DNA from: Mytilisepta virgata
Lineage: Eukaryota > Mollusca > Bivalvia > Mytilida > Mytilidae
Assembly (NCBI GenBank): GCA_028015205.1
Contig: CM051518.1
Span: forward strand, 30,098,001-30,162,000
Direction of reading: 5' to 3'
Length of the DNA: 64,000 bases
In this document: positions 41,701 through 46,097 of the stretch, one piece after another
Layout of the letters: each line of letters starts with the position of its first letter
Numbering within the stretch: the first letter of the stretch is position 1
Made by a program: the position numbers and the translations under genes
Notes under the pieces: model-generated
Told to the model about the DNA's origin: nothing
Seen by the model: the letters and a program-made list of their open reading frames with translations, nothing else
Databases searched by the model: none

Positions 41701-44700
41701 TTGACGATGTTTAATATAGTCATTCTGGAGTTATGAGACTTATGTCCAAACATAACAATTTTTCACATTTCGCTTACTAACTGGAGTATGCCTTGGCTGA
41801 TTTTCTTTTAACTTTAATACATATTTAAAAATGATAAGTTTTTTTAAACATTAATTACTTTCTTAAACCATCCTGGATTTTACCAAACTTTGAGAGAAGC
41901 TTCTTCATGATCAATAAATAACATGTGGAGATAATTATGTACATTCATCTATTACACTGAAAACAAAGACAACAGCGAAAACAGGCGAGACGCTGGGTTC
42001 CGTGGAACCTATACAAATTTTCTCAATTGGGTTCATTTCTCAAGCATTTGTAATACCTTTACCAATAATATTATATCAATAGATAGTTCTTTTTGGGTAC
42101 ACACCTGCCTGACACCTGTCAACCAACCTTGGCCTAAATTTCATGCTTGAGTGACTTGCATTACACTTGTGATTGACCATTTCTCAGTAACTGTAATACC
42201 TATACCTATCACATTTGGTCTATAGATAGTTCTTATTGGATACATGCCAGTCTAACACCTCTCACCTGACATTTGAACTGAATTTCTTGAGTGACTTGCA
42301 ATACATTTTTGCGATTAAGTCTAATTCTCAGCAGTTGTAGTAACTAGGCCCATATTATTTGGTCGATAGATGGTCTGACACCAAGACCCAGTTGTTCAAC
42401 TACGGTAGGTCGTTTAACCAAGGGTTAAATTTAACCACAGGTTAAACTTTGTGGTTTTCTATACAATTTAACCTTGGGTTAAATATTAGTTGAACAACTG
42501 TACCCTGAACTCTATTTCACACTTGATTGACTTGTGTCACGTTTTTGCGATTAAGTCAATTTCTCAGCAACATAGACCAACCATATTTGGTCTTTAGATA
42601 GTTCTTGGTGGGTAAAATCATGTCTAAGACCTTGACCAGAATTTCACACTTGAGTGACATCTGTCACATTTTCATGATTTAAGTCCATTTCTATGTAGCT
42701 GCAATACCTATATCCACCATATATGGACTGTAGATATTTCTTGGCAAGTAAGTGTCAGTTTCACACCTGACCTTGACCTCAATTTCGTGCTTGAGTGACT
42801 CTCAACACATTTTTACCAAAAATTCCATTATTTAACAAATATTGTATGTCGACCCACCATTTTTATCTATAGATACTTTTTGGTGGGTAAATTCCTGTGT
42901 GACTTGGACATAATTGTAGGCTTGAGTGACATGCATAAAATTTTTCAGACAAATACCACCTTACCATAACTATTTCTTTTTATGCATTTTCCTTTCAGTT
43001 ACAATGATGGGTATTTAGTGTGTCCACTCTTGTTTTATTTCAAACTTACTGAGTTAAGATTATGACATCTTGAGTAATGTCAAAAAGAAATGGAAAGAAT
43101 AATAAAGTAACCAAAGTTTGGCGATATCTACTGGTAATTTAAAACAAAATTTTTTTAAAATCTAAAATAATAATTGCTTCTACCTAAATAAAAATTTAAC
43201 ATAGTTACAACGTCCGTCTTTTGTATAAATATTATTAAAATTGTACAAAAAAAATTACTAGAGCTTTAAGAAGACCATTTTGCAAATTTTCATGGTCATG
43301 AAGGGGAATAACTCATATAATTTTTTTTGAACAAGTTTCATCTTTGAACTTATTTCAGCTATCCTTAAGATAAAGATTGTTTATAAATGTTATCAAAATT
43401 GGATGAATAATAAATTTGCTAGAGCACTATGGAGACCATTTTGCAAATGTTCTAAGTCATTAAGGGCATAAAACCTACAAACATTTTTTGATACAATTCA
43501 ATTTTGAACTAAATAAATGGAGATAAATCTTGTGTACTAATATTATCAGCATTGGATGAATAATAAATTAATCAGAGCACTAACAGGACCATTTTGCAAT
43601 TTTTCTACGGTAGGTCATTAAGGGGCATTAACTCCTACAAAAATTTTTGAACAGTACTCATCTTTGAACTAACTTGAGCTATCCTGGAGATAAAGCTTGT
43701 GTACAAATATTATCAAATTTGCTATAGTGCTATCAATTCTGACACATGTTGGGGAGGTGGAGAAAGAGATATCCACTATTTCCATAAAGCATAATCATTC
43801 TTGTTTGTCAGAAATTGGTTGAGGTATTGGGTTGAAACTATTATATTCTATGAACAAGGCAATAAAATTTTTACTTGAAACAAATTGTTGAGTAATATTA
43901 GTATTTGATGTCACTTAACTGTTAAATTGTTCATTTATGCAATTATCTTTGTCTGTTATCATATTGCATGTAATAATGACAAGTGTGAACAGTAGATCTG
44001 CCGGTCAGTGGTCCACATCTTGACCTTTATGTCCAGATAATGACCAGACATGGTCATCTGTAACCTCAGGACATTAACCTGTATCTGATTAACTAGTACA
44101 CAAAATGAGATATGTAAGGTAATAACTTCCATATACGGAAATCAGTACTTTTTAACATATGTCACCTTGGGCTGTTTGATTGATCATCAGTGCATAAGTT
44201 TTATTATCGATACAATTTGCACAAATTCACAGGATATAATACATCCTGTTCACATAGATCGTGGTAAATATCAAGGTTAGCCAAGCAAGCTAGTTGTTTT
44301 ATAAAATCAAATCTGTCCCATTTCCATAATTTATTAAGCTGCACACATGTAGTTGAATTTTAACTTGATTAGGAAACAACTTATTGTGAAATTGTACATT
44401 ATAGTGTTTCAGTTTGTGAAAATGAATAGTTATCTAGTTGCCCATCTTTAGTTGTGAGCTTTAGCTAAATGTGAATGTCATCATGACTCCTAAGTTTTTT
44501 TTACCTTATTAAGACACAATTCAGTGGCCTTTCATTGTCATATTGTAGTTTAAAAGTACCAAATATTAACAAATTTTCAATTTAAATTGTCTCTGTTACT
44601 AATGTAGAACAAGAATGTTTTTTTTTTTCATTTAAATGGTTTTTAATTTAGTAAAAAGTGTTTATTATTGTAATATAAGGAATTATCTGCTCTTGGTTGT

Positions 44701-44980
44701 AGTTCTATGTTAAAGATAACATTCTCTATGTGTTAATTATCAGTAATATATATTGTCTGTAATATCTTCCAATTACTAATGACATGCCCTGGAGTAATAT
44801 TCTATTGATTTTTTAATAAAATAAATACAATTTCATTACAATCTTACTAACTAATGGTTATTTCATATTTTATGATCACTTTCTGTATTTTTCTTTTACA
44901 GTGCATTTGTGAGATATCCCAATGGAGTGATAGTTCACTATTACTGCTGTAAAGATCCTAATAAATGTCCAGAGGATTAA
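8587..44980 (+). CDS. VPS39: VPS39 gene model, 3' two thirds (16 coding exons, introns included in span)
   Basis: Subunit of the HOPS tethering complex. In the family it links Rab7 and the VPS11/VPS18 core to late endosomes and lysosomes (vacuole in yeast) and promotes membrane fusion. Sixteen exons with GT-AG borders join in one frame to 596 residues plus TAA; human VPS39 is 886 residues, so about 290 N-terminal residues (most of the CNH beta-propeller) are missing to the left. The visible protein starts in the last propeller strand, runs through an alpha-solenoid (clathrin-heavy-chain-like repeats, Vps39 domain 1) and ends in a zinc-binding Vps39 domain 2, with CxxC at partial residues 561/564 and His583, Cys586, Cys587 and Cys593 near the end. 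Landmarks such as IKNLYAF, IIDTTLLKCYL, SELIILYEKKGLHE and FARYPNG-like FVRYPNG match VPS39 far better than its CORVET paralogue TGFBRAP1. No frameshift or internal stop was seen. The similarity is from memory of the family. Confidence 0.95.
9085..9488. mobile_element. TIR element, pogo-like MITE
   Basis: CAGTCAACTCTCGTTATCTC at 9085 is mirrored by GAGATAACGAGAGTTCATTG ending at 9488, about 20 bp of inverted repeat with two mismatches. About 404 bp, no open frame of note; it lies in the intron between exons a and b. Confidence 0.7.
9489..10793. other. intron sequence, nothing recognised
   Basis: No exon, RNA gene or clear repeat seen. The open frame at 9438-9662 begins inside the MITE and is judged spurious. 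Confidence 0.4.
10794..10923 (+). CDS. VPS39: VPS39 coding exon b
   Basis: Acceptor TGTGTAG ends at 10793 and donor GTAATG begins at 10924. There are 43 codons plus one nucleotide (phase 1). It encodes an acidic linker (DMTSDADEEKQKR) followed by the solenoid helix IHSIKNLYAFELFCQHRFEE and QIFVKLGT, one of the best conserved VPS39 stretches. Confidence 0.95.
11027..11275 (+). repeat. copy of the two-unit tandem repeat at 585-930
   Basis: It shares GGTACCAAT-TTGTGCCAAC, CTCCTACAGTTTTCAACC and GATTGTACACATATTGAAG with the array at the left edge, again with a second partial unit after CCCATTTTGTGTCATCAACT. Confidence 0.75.
11818..11960 (+). CDS. VPS39: VPS39 coding exon c
   Basis: Acceptor GTTTTAG ends at 11817 and donor GTACTG begins at 11961. 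Two nucleotides complete an Asp codon with exon b, then 47 codons follow. The peptide DPSHVIGLFPNLLPQEFRKQ ... GELEKGLSALQDYLTQ is the DPTHVMGLYPDLLP-type region of the family. The reading frame stays open past the donor into the intron, which should not be mistaken for coding sequence. Confidence 0.95.
12122..12470 (+). mobile_element. tRNA-derived SINE
   Basis: The head resembles a tRNA gene: A-box-like TGGTCTCATGG within CCTCGGTGGTCTCATGGTAG and B-box-like GGTTAATCCC with a lost base. The body continues CAAACCAAAGACATTAAAAT and CATCTAGGAGTA, and the 3' end is GGACGTTAAACAACAATTC followed by CATC repeats. A second copy lies at 16258-16462 on the other strand. It sits in the intron between exons c and d; the open frame across it is not a gene. 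Confidence 0.75.
12818..12964 (+). CDS. VPS39: VPS39 coding exon d
   Basis: Acceptor TTTTCAG ends at 12817 and donor GTAAAC begins at 12965. Exactly 49 codons, phase 0 on both sides. A variable Ser/Thr-rich linker is followed by IKSKKQLSQIIDTTLLKCYL, a diagnostic conserved segment of VPS39. The preceding intron contains a tRNA-derived SINE at 12122-12470. Confidence 0.95.
13136..13985. mobile_element. TIR element of about 848 bp with TA duplication
   Basis: ACTGTGGATTCATTTATTTT...ACCAATTTTCGTGG at the left is inverted at the right (CGAAAATTGGTATACAACG, AATGAATCCACAGT). TA flanks at 13136-13137 and 13984-13985 suggest a TA target. Repeated TTCGTGG motifs lie inside each arm. No transposase; the two overlapping open frames at 13126-13370 are arm artefacts. 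Confidence 0.75.
14007..14291. mobile_element. possible small TIR element
   Basis: TACAGTGGACTTTCAGTCTC at the left and GAGGGTCGATTGTA at the right form an imperfect inverted pair (TACARTSGACYYTC). It is about 285 bp and the relation is weak. Confidence 0.35.
14691..14832 (+). CDS. VPS39: VPS39 coding exon e
   Basis: Acceptor TTTTCTAG ends at 14690 and donor GTATTA begins at 14833. There are 47 codons plus one nucleotide (phase 1). The peptide TNDALVAPLLRLKDNNCHID ... KFSELIILYEKKGLHER matches the LVAPLLRLENNHCHIEE and SELIILYEKKGLHEK blocks of the family. The intron before it carries the 848-bp TIR element at 13136-13985. Confidence 0.96.
14868..15250 (+). repeat. degenerate AGCTCACC-family fragment
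   Basis: TTTTAGCTCACCTGGTCTAA at 14865 is a 5' end with a decayed hairpin. TAATATGGCTGTCATGAACA and TCTTTCATCTCCGAAACCTT further on resemble the family core. No 3' end is found. Confidence 0.5.
15750..16200 (+). mobile_element. dispersed retroelement-type repeat
   Basis: The block includes TGTTTATTCCACATTGGCTA, GTTTCGGAGTTTAGTGTACG, GGGGCCAGCTGAAGCCCGCC and TTGTTGTCTCTTTGACACAT. I recall closely similar text being very common in Mytilus genomic sequence. It is more GC-rich than the intron around it. The class is uncertain; the open frame on the other strand at 16053-16238 is a shadow. Confidence 0.5.
16258..16462 (-). mobile_element. tRNA-derived SINE, 3'-truncated, opposite orientation
   Basis: Reading the minus strand: GTGGCTCATGGTACCATGCT, CGCCTCGAGTGCAGAGGTCG, GATCAATCCCCGG (B-box-like), CAAACCAAAGACAATAAAAT, CATCTAGGAGTA. 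This is the same family as 12122-12470. Its right border lies about 160 bp from VPS39 exon f. Confidence 0.7.
16623..16709 (+). CDS. VPS39: VPS39 coding exon f
   Basis: The donor GTAATT begins at 16710. The acceptor is the AG at 16621-16622, preceded by TATATATACTTGA, a poor pyrimidine tract. Two nucleotides complete Ala with exon e, then 28 codons plus one nucleotide. The peptide LHLLMKQAARPNSPLKGHDR and TVQYLQHL matches the family block around NSPLKGHERTVQYLQHLG, so the exon is secure despite the weak acceptor. Confidence 0.92.
17584..17657 (+). CDS. VPS39: VPS39 coding exon g
   Basis: Acceptor TTTTAG ends at 17583 and donor GTAAAT begins at 17658. Two nucleotides complete a Gly codon, then 24 codons, ending in phase 0. 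The peptide AEHLSLIFEYAEWVLKEHPE DGLK corresponds to the LIFSYSVWVLRDFPEDGLK segment of human VPS39. Confidence 0.95.
17658..18653. other. intron sequence, nothing recognised
   Basis: Several short open frames overlap here (17849-18476), but none resembles a known protein and none has VPS39 homology. Confidence 0.4.
18654..19022. mobile_element. long inverted-repeat (MITE-like) element
   Basis: TTAAATACACCTATTGACAG, then TGTCCAATCCGGATTTATCC and TATTAAACAAC at the left, are mirrored at the right by GTTGTTTAATTTCAGAATAA, TTCCGGATTGGACATGTACT and TCAATAGATGTATTTA. The arms are about 60 bp around a centre of about 240 bp. Confidence 0.65.
19665..19763 (+). CDS. VPS39: VPS39 coding exon h
   Basis: Acceptor TTGTTTCAG ends at 19664 and donor GTAAGT begins at 19764. 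There are 33 codons, phase 0 on both sides. The peptide starts IFTEDIPEVESLPRDKVLDY, nearly identical to the human IFTEDLPEVESLPRDRVL block. The next intron (4.4 kb) carries several repeats. Confidence 0.96.
20155..20410 (+). repeat. tandem repeat, two units of about 177 bp
   Basis: GGTTAAGGTTCAGGTTTAAG at 20189 recurs as GGTTAAGGTTCAGGTTGTAG at 20366, each followed by GTAGTTTTTCATGAA. The array opens with TCTGTCCATCCATCTGTCCG, a typical start for these bivalve elements. Confidence 0.6.
20564..20892 (+). repeat. direct repeat copy 1 of the TAGGCC element
   Basis: About 329 bp nearly identical to 21788-22114. Both have GGCCTTTTATTTTTATTTAA, GGGTCGGTCGGTCGGG, a purine run, GGACCGACTCGTCAACTACA and AAAAGCCGCATGGAT. 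They diverge sharply after GGAT. This copy lacks the element's right terminus. Confidence 0.85.
21787..22428. mobile_element. TIR element containing direct repeat copy 2
   Basis: The left end TAGGCCTTTTATTTTTATTT...GGTTTACGGAT is inverted at the right end (ATCCGTAAACCAACTAATTA, AAAATAAATGGCCTA). GGGTCGG motifs face each other inside the arms. About 642 bp with no transposase. Its left half duplicates 20564-20892. Confidence 0.7.
22543..22760 (+). repeat. dispersed repeat related to 25440-25556
   Basis: It contains TTTTGAGATATAAGGGGTTA, GGGCAAAAAAAAG and GCAGTCGTATCATACTGTGC, mirrored by GAGATACAAGGGGTTAGAGG and TGGTCGTATGATGCTGCGC in the second copy. The 95-codon open frame here is not supported as a gene. 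Confidence 0.5.
22901..23963 (+). mobile_element. AGCTCACCTG-family element, intact ends
   Basis: It starts AGCTCACCTGGCC-ATA-GGCCATGTGAGCT (strong hairpin, after TTTTT) and ends CAGGTGATCAATACAGGCTC followed by GAGCCTCTTGTTTT. The core repeats CTTCTCCTCTGAAACC, AAGCCAAATGAACTGATTTT and GAGCATCTATGGAAGGTCCT five or so times. A 124-codon minus-strand frame inside it reflects the core periodicity. Confidence 0.8.
24189..24306 (+). CDS. VPS39: VPS39 coding exon i
   Basis: Acceptor TTTTGTAG ends at 24188 and donor GTAGGA begins at 24307. There are 39 codons plus one nucleotide. The peptide EHIILECGDESPEFHNVLAQ begins the exon and it continues REKVQVLMTDYLQSLPE, aligning with the EHIIHVWEE...FHN...EKVQGLMKEYL region of the family. 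Confidence 0.95.
25159..25287 (+). CDS. VPS39: VPS39 coding exon j
   Basis: Acceptor ATTATCAG ends at 25158 and donor GTTTGT begins at 25288. Split Gly codons flank 42 codons. The peptide contains KLGEYRRKLIDFLENSQFY and ERLLTRFPIDG, equivalent to GELGEYRQKLLMFLE...FPFDG in human. The donor is a GTTTGT variant, shared with the next exon. Confidence 0.95.
25440..25556 (+). repeat. dispersed repeat immediately 5' of an AGCTCACC element
   Basis: It ends GCTGCGCTTAGCAAAGCCC directly before TTTTTAGCTCACC, and pairs with 22543-22760 and 4752-4782. Confidence 0.5.
25559..26980 (+). mobile_element. AGCTCACCTG-family element, intact ends
   Basis: The 5' hairpin is AGCTCACCTGTCC-TAAAA-GGACATGTGAGCT and the 3' end is CAGGTGAGCGATTCAGGCTC with TTGGGAGCC, then TTTTGTTT. 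The internal half-units 25690-26100 and 26160-26580 repeat (AACATGGCCGCCATGGC, TCAAGATCTACCTGCCATGA, GTAAACAGCAAAAATGTTCA). It ends about 85 bp before VPS39 exon k. Confidence 0.8.
27065..27167 (+). CDS. VPS39: VPS39 coding exon k
   Basis: Acceptor TTTCTTAG ends at 27064 and donor GTTTGT begins at 27168. Two nucleotides finish a Gly codon, then 33 codons plus two nucleotides. The peptide FFEERATLLGRLGRHEQALG IYVHILRDD matches LLEERALLLGRMGKHEQALFIYVHILKD of the family. A large nested repeat starts only 38 bp after the donor. Confidence 0.96.
27205..28242 (+). mobile_element. GTCTCGCCTG-family element interrupted by another element
   Basis: The 5' end GTCTCGCCTGCGAC-AAAAA-GTC sits after TTTTT. 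The core has ACCATATTTGGTCTATAGAT and TACATGCCAGTCTGA. The 3' end is GTGTGTCCACTCTTGTTT. A second element (27619 to about 28023) is inserted in the T-run of the ATAGTTTTT/GGTGGGTACAT core motif. Confidence 0.7.
27619..28023 (+). mobile_element. TGTGTCGCC element with perfect 16-bp inverted repeats, nested
   Basis: TGTGTCGCCTGCGGAC at 27619-27634 is exactly inverted at 27983-27998 (GTCCGCAGGCGACACA). After it a perfect hairpin TCTTCC-TT-GGAAGA ends the element near 28023, before TTTTT. Inside are two direct repeats of about 145 bp (CTCAACTACT, TGCATTAACCTTAATGCA, TGTGCATATATATTTCA). GTCTTGCGTCGTCTTGCG lies near the 5' end. Confidence 0.75.
28452..28497 (+). CDS. VPS39: VPS39 micro-exon l (46 nt)
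   Basis: Acceptor ATTTATTTCAG ends at 28451 and donor GTAAGT begins at 28498. One nucleotide completes Arg with exon k, then 15 codons (YCLNYFDRGREGNKD) matching YCHKHYDRNKDGNKD of the family. The exon is isolated between two repeat blocks, so automated predictors could drop it. Confidence 0.94.
28573..29706 (+). mobile_element. chimeric element: CCCCTGCTC-type 5' end with GTCTCGCC-type core and 3' end
   Basis: The 5' end TGTCCCCTGCTC...GGAGGGAC matches the family whose 3' end (GAGCAGGGG) is at 39061. The core is a six-unit tandem array: ACCATATTTGGTC-type landmarks at 28803, 28943, 29090, 29236, 29382 and 29522 (140-147 bp spacing). The 3' end CAGGCAAGAC at 29674 plus GTGTGTCCACTCTTGTTT belongs to the GTCTCGCCTG family. 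It begins 75 bp after VPS39 exon l. Confidence 0.7.
29870..30350 (+). repeat. tandem repeat, three units of about 175 bp
   Basis: ACTCCTGAAACTACTTTGCA, ACTCCTCTGAAACTGTTGGG and ATTCCTCTGAAACTACTTAG start successive units. Each continues CAGATTTGG, TTGCA-GA-TGTTACCTATGA, CACTA-CCGCCA and TTATGGGACTT. Confidence 0.65.
30358..30800 (+). mobile_element. GGGCCGTGCC element with terminal hairpins
   Basis: The 5' end AGGGCCG is followed by the perfect hairpin TGCCAC-TTA-GTGGCA (30364-30378). The 3' end CAGGGCCC is followed by the perfect hairpin GAGATGG-ATT-CCATCTC (30783-30799). Two diverged internal units carry CTATA-TTTGAGAA, TTGGCATGG and GGGTGTCAC. Same layout as the other families here. Confidence 0.65.
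30990..31063 (-). mobile_element. truncated pogo-like MITE end
   Basis: Reading the minus strand: CAGTAGAATCTCGATTTCTC, GAACTCGAAGGGGTCT and TTCGAGGCATCAGTAGTTCG, matching the left end of the 7033-7550 element almost base for base. Confidence 0.7.
31437..31586 (+). CDS. VPS39: VPS39 coding exon m
   Basis: Acceptor CATTTCAG ends at 31436 and donor GTAAGA begins at 31587. Fifty codons, phase 0 on both sides. VYFYLLKMYLQPPPSSSLG is equivalent to VYLSLLRMYLSPPSI in human, followed by a Ser/Gln-rich linker and IDAALRLMEEHATKIDVSK, like LQAALQVLELHHSKLDTTK. Confidence 0.96.
32029..33558 (+). mobile_element. AGCTCACCTG-family element, intact ends, 166-bp core
   Basis: It starts AGCTCACCTGGGT...GGGTGAGCT after TTTTT and ends CAGGTCAGTGATACAGGCTC with CTGGGAGCCTCTGGTTT. 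ACTGAATGGATTGA recurs at 32951, 33117, 33282 and 33448 (spacing 165-166 bp). About 250 bp near 32580-32830 look foreign to the family and may be an insertion. Minus-strand frames at 32844-33366 arise from the periodic core. Confidence 0.8.
33596..33660 (-). mobile_element. possible tRNA-like remnant
   Basis: The minus strand reads TTATCTCAGTTGGTAGAACG, an A-box-like start as in tRNA genes, but no convincing B box follows. It may be a decayed SINE head. Weak. Confidence 0.25.
33934..34068 (+). CDS. VPS39: VPS39 coding exon n
   Basis: Acceptor TTTTACAG ends at 33933 and donor GTAATG begins at 34069. Forty-five codons, phase 0. It encodes SLELLPSSIKVFQILTYLEK followed by VMEHQATRKRNCQVLKSMLY and AENLQ, matching the LNLLPANTQINDIRIFLEKVLEENAQKKR...LLHAEFL helices that precede the zinc finger. 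Confidence 0.95.
34550..34872 (+). repeat. AGCTCACC-family core fragment without ends
   Basis: TCTTCTCTGAAACCACTTGC, AAACCAAACTTGGCAGCAGT and GGTCCATAAG are core motifs of the family; neither terminus is present. The minus-strand 99-codon frame is an artefact. Confidence 0.6.
35055..35146 (+). CDS. VPS39: VPS39 coding exon o (first half of zinc-binding domain)
   Basis: Acceptor ATTTCTAG ends at 35054 and donor GTATGA begins at 35147. Thirty codons plus two nucleotides. VHEQRMFYQKAKVVLNDEKT is followed by CKVCKKKLGN: the CxxC of the C-terminal RING-like Vps39 domain 2. The donor opens the largest intron, 9755 bp, to the last exon. Confidence 0.96.
35171..35634. mobile_element. pogo-like MITE, degenerate left end
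   Basis: The right end GCAATCGAAGTTCTACTGTA matches the pogo-like terminus (inverse TACAGTAGAACTTCGATTGC). The left end ACGGTCAAACTATGGTAGCT followed by CGAACTTGGATCGCTTGA is a diverged counterpart. It starts 25 bp after VPS39 exon o. Confidence 0.6.
35985..36235 (+). mobile_element. unclassified GC-rich insert followed by a 30-bp tandem repeat
   Basis: The segment 35985-36150 (CATCGGATGGGGACGG, GCAACGCCCTTAGCACG, GGGGCCGCCGTCGCACCCGC) is far richer in GC than the intron around it. It is followed by two copies of TTTCCCAATCCACTATAAAT AAATAAG at 36171-36230. Likely a SINE-type insert with an A-rich tail; family unknown. Confidence 0.4.
36571..36640 (+). repeat. 31-bp tandem duplication
   Basis: GACTTGAGCAATTAAAAAAA followed by TATATGATCT occurs twice in a row, with a third partial GACTTGGG. 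Confidence 0.8.
36867..37020. repeat. 154-bp near-palindrome (foldback)
   Basis: AATTCATTG...GCCATGTTCTATGGTTATTT at the left is inverted at the right (AATAACCATATAGAACATGG followed by CAACAATGAATT). The centre repeats the pattern with TATATTTTACACC and GGTGTAAAATATTA around an 11-nt loop. The open frame 36707-36955 covers half of it. Confidence 0.8.
37021..38335. other. intron sequence, nothing secure
   Basis: A 71-codon open frame (37853-38068, MNKTEKNFILHGEHERGTFY...) has non-repetitive composition but no family I know and no VPS39 similarity. The rest is AT-rich. Confidence 0.35.
38336..39103 (+). mobile_element. CCCCTGCTC-family element with terminal hairpin
   Basis: It starts near CCCGAAGGAGGGGAGGATAT and TCTGTCCGTCTGTCC. 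There are four core units of about 160 bp, each with AGCAACTA...CACAACTA and TGACACATCTACTTCCTGTT variants. The 3' end is GAGCAGGGG followed by the perfect hairpin TGTAAGCT-CTA-AGCTTACA (39074-39092). Confidence 0.7.
39195..39412 (+). mobile_element. short AGCTCACC-family copy
   Basis: TTCACCTGGCCCTAAAGACC and ATGTGAGGTGGC at the left and CAGGTGAGTGATTGAGGCTC followed by ACTTGAGCCCC at the right: both termini are recognisable around about 150 bp of core, so this is an internally deleted copy. Confidence 0.6.
39413..41419. other. intron sequence, nothing recognised
   Basis: AT-rich VPS39 intron. Apart from short fragments resembling the neighbouring satellites, no exon, RNA gene or complete element was seen. 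Confidence 0.4.
41420..42015 (+). mobile_element. GTCTCGCC-type 3' end with a 162-bp core repeat
   Basis: CATTCTGGAGTTATGAGACT occurs at 41560 and 41722. The 3' end is CAGGCGAGAC (41982-41991), the exact inverse of GTCTCGCCTG seen at 27205, then the perfect hairpin GGTTCC-GT-GGAACC (41996-42009). The start is not sharply defined. Confidence 0.65.
42030..43035 (+). repeat. satellite array of the GTCTCGCC family, about 140-bp units
   Basis: Diverged repeats of the 28.8-29.7 kb units: ATAGATAGTTCTT, GGGTACA, CAGTCT-ACACCT, GACCT-AATTTCA-GCTTGAG TGACTT, with units near 42060, 42200, 42350, 42585, 42715 and 42860. The 3' end GTGTGTCCACTCTTGTTT at about 43017-43034 is that of the 28242 and 29706 copies. 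A small MITE is inserted at 42389-42500. Confidence 0.7.
42389..42500. mobile_element. 112-bp foldback MITE inside the satellite
   Basis: CAGTTGTTCAACTA at the left is perfectly inverted at the right (TAGTTGAACAACTG), with a second inverted layer TTTAACCAAGGGTTAAA / TTTAACCTTGGGTTAAA inside. It interrupts a satellite unit, so it came later than the array. Confidence 0.75.
43195..43735 (+). repeat. tandem repeat, about three units of about 158 bp
   Basis: GACCATTTTGCAA recurs at 43274, 43435 and 43588. Units also share GGATGAATAATAAAT, AGAGCACTA and TCATTAAGGGCAT. Confidence 0.7.
43736..44901. other. intron sequence, nothing recognised
   Basis: AT-rich sequence up to the acceptor of the last VPS39 exon, without a recognised element. 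Confidence 0.4.
44902..44980 (+). CDS. VPS39: VPS39 terminal coding exon p
   Basis: Acceptor TTCTTTTACAG ends at 44901. One nucleotide completes Ser with exon o, then 25 codons and TAA at 44978-44980. SAFVRYPNGVIVHYYCCKD and then PNKCPED complete the zinc-binding domain; the family has SAFARYPNGVVVHYFC. The adjacent Cys pair and a further Cys close to the end are visible. The 9.8-kb intron before this exon is filled with repeats. Confidence 0.96.
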
Positions 44981-45863
44981 AATAAAGCTTGTAATACATT
45001 TTGATTATCATGCCAGACAACAAACAGAATTTTTATTCACCCATAACATATACCAATAGTTGTGATATGATATTGGTATAAAAAAGACGTATTACATGTG
45101 TGAGAAAATTAAACTTCTGTTATGTGATATATATGTTTTAGGTATATTTGTCCTCTTTATTTAAAGTAAAGACATAAACAATTTTTACAGTTGTTACTTA
45201 TGGTGCTTGGTTTTGGTTTAGAGATTAAACTAGTACCAGTCTAGTGTAGTAGCCTATTCTTTTTAAGAGGATCTAGTAATATTATGGAGTATACATAATC
45301 ACCTACTTGTATCCATGATTGAAAGGAGCGTTTTGTTCATTATGGATATTTTTCTAAAACTGAAAAAGGTGATTTAGATTGGATCATATAAGGGACATCA
45401 ATTGACCCTTTTTCCAAAAACCAGATGACAGGGGCAGATAATCCAAATGTCTGTGTAAAACTTCTTTTAGCTACAATAGATTGTACAGTGAAAATACATG
45501 TGGGTTATGTTTAATCTCAGATTTAAAAACTTATACTTTTTATAAAAATAAACAAATTTTGTTTTGAATAGTTAAAATATTTTTCTCCATTCGTATGAGT
45601 TTTTTATGTATGAAAATTGGTTTAAAATAGAGAAAATTAAGCTTTAAAAGGGCATATACTTGCTTGAAATATTTTGAGTATGTGCATTGAAAACTGAAAG
45701 GTAAAATGTGTTTGTTTGTATTATATGTTTTGTTCCAGTTGATTGGTGTTATGGTAGGTGTTACAGCTGAGTTTACCTAAGGGAAAAATTATGAGATTAC
45801 ACAATCAAGAGTGAAAAACTCAGCTATTTTGTTTATAACTTGAATACATTGACATCAAATAAA
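44981..45863 (+). other. VPS39: VPS39 3' untranslated region and candidate polyadenylation signals
   Basis: AATAAA occurs at 44981-44986, directly after the stop and probably too close to be the main signal. A second AATAAA at 45547-45552 is followed within 10 bp by a T/G-rich stretch (AATTTTGTTTTGAATAG), making cleavage near 45570 the best guess. A third AATAAA at 45858-45863 runs into a genomic A-tract of about 20. Which one is used cannot be decided here. Confidence 0.5.
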
Positions 45864-45914
45864 AAAAAAAAAAAAAAAACATATAGATTTAAAAATGATA
45901 AAATTTAATATTTA

Positions 45915-46097
45915 TACAACAGTTGCTTATATAGAGGGCATTATCATGATATAGTGACTGCCCAAGGGACTGATATTGCCTGAAACATTGATAATGCCCG
46001 AGCCGCAGGCAAGGGCATTATCAATGTTGAAGGCAATATCTGTCCCGAGGGCAGTCGATTTATCATGATAATGCCCTCTATATAAGCAACTATTGTG
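45915..46097. repeat. foldback 1: about 180-bp near-palindrome
   Basis: AGTTGCTTATATAGAGGGCA at the left mirrors TGCCCTCTATATAAGCAACT at the right. The arms continue inward (TTATCATGATA, GACTGCCC, GATATTGCC, CATTGATAATGCCC) to a loop GAGCCGCAGGCAA near 46000. Arms are about 80 bp with few mismatches. Confidence 0.85.

Noticed and set aside
585..43735. CRISPR-like array from the regular repeats
   Set aside because: Units are 140-180 bp, diverged along their whole length and in a eukaryotic genome; no short repeats with unique spacers.
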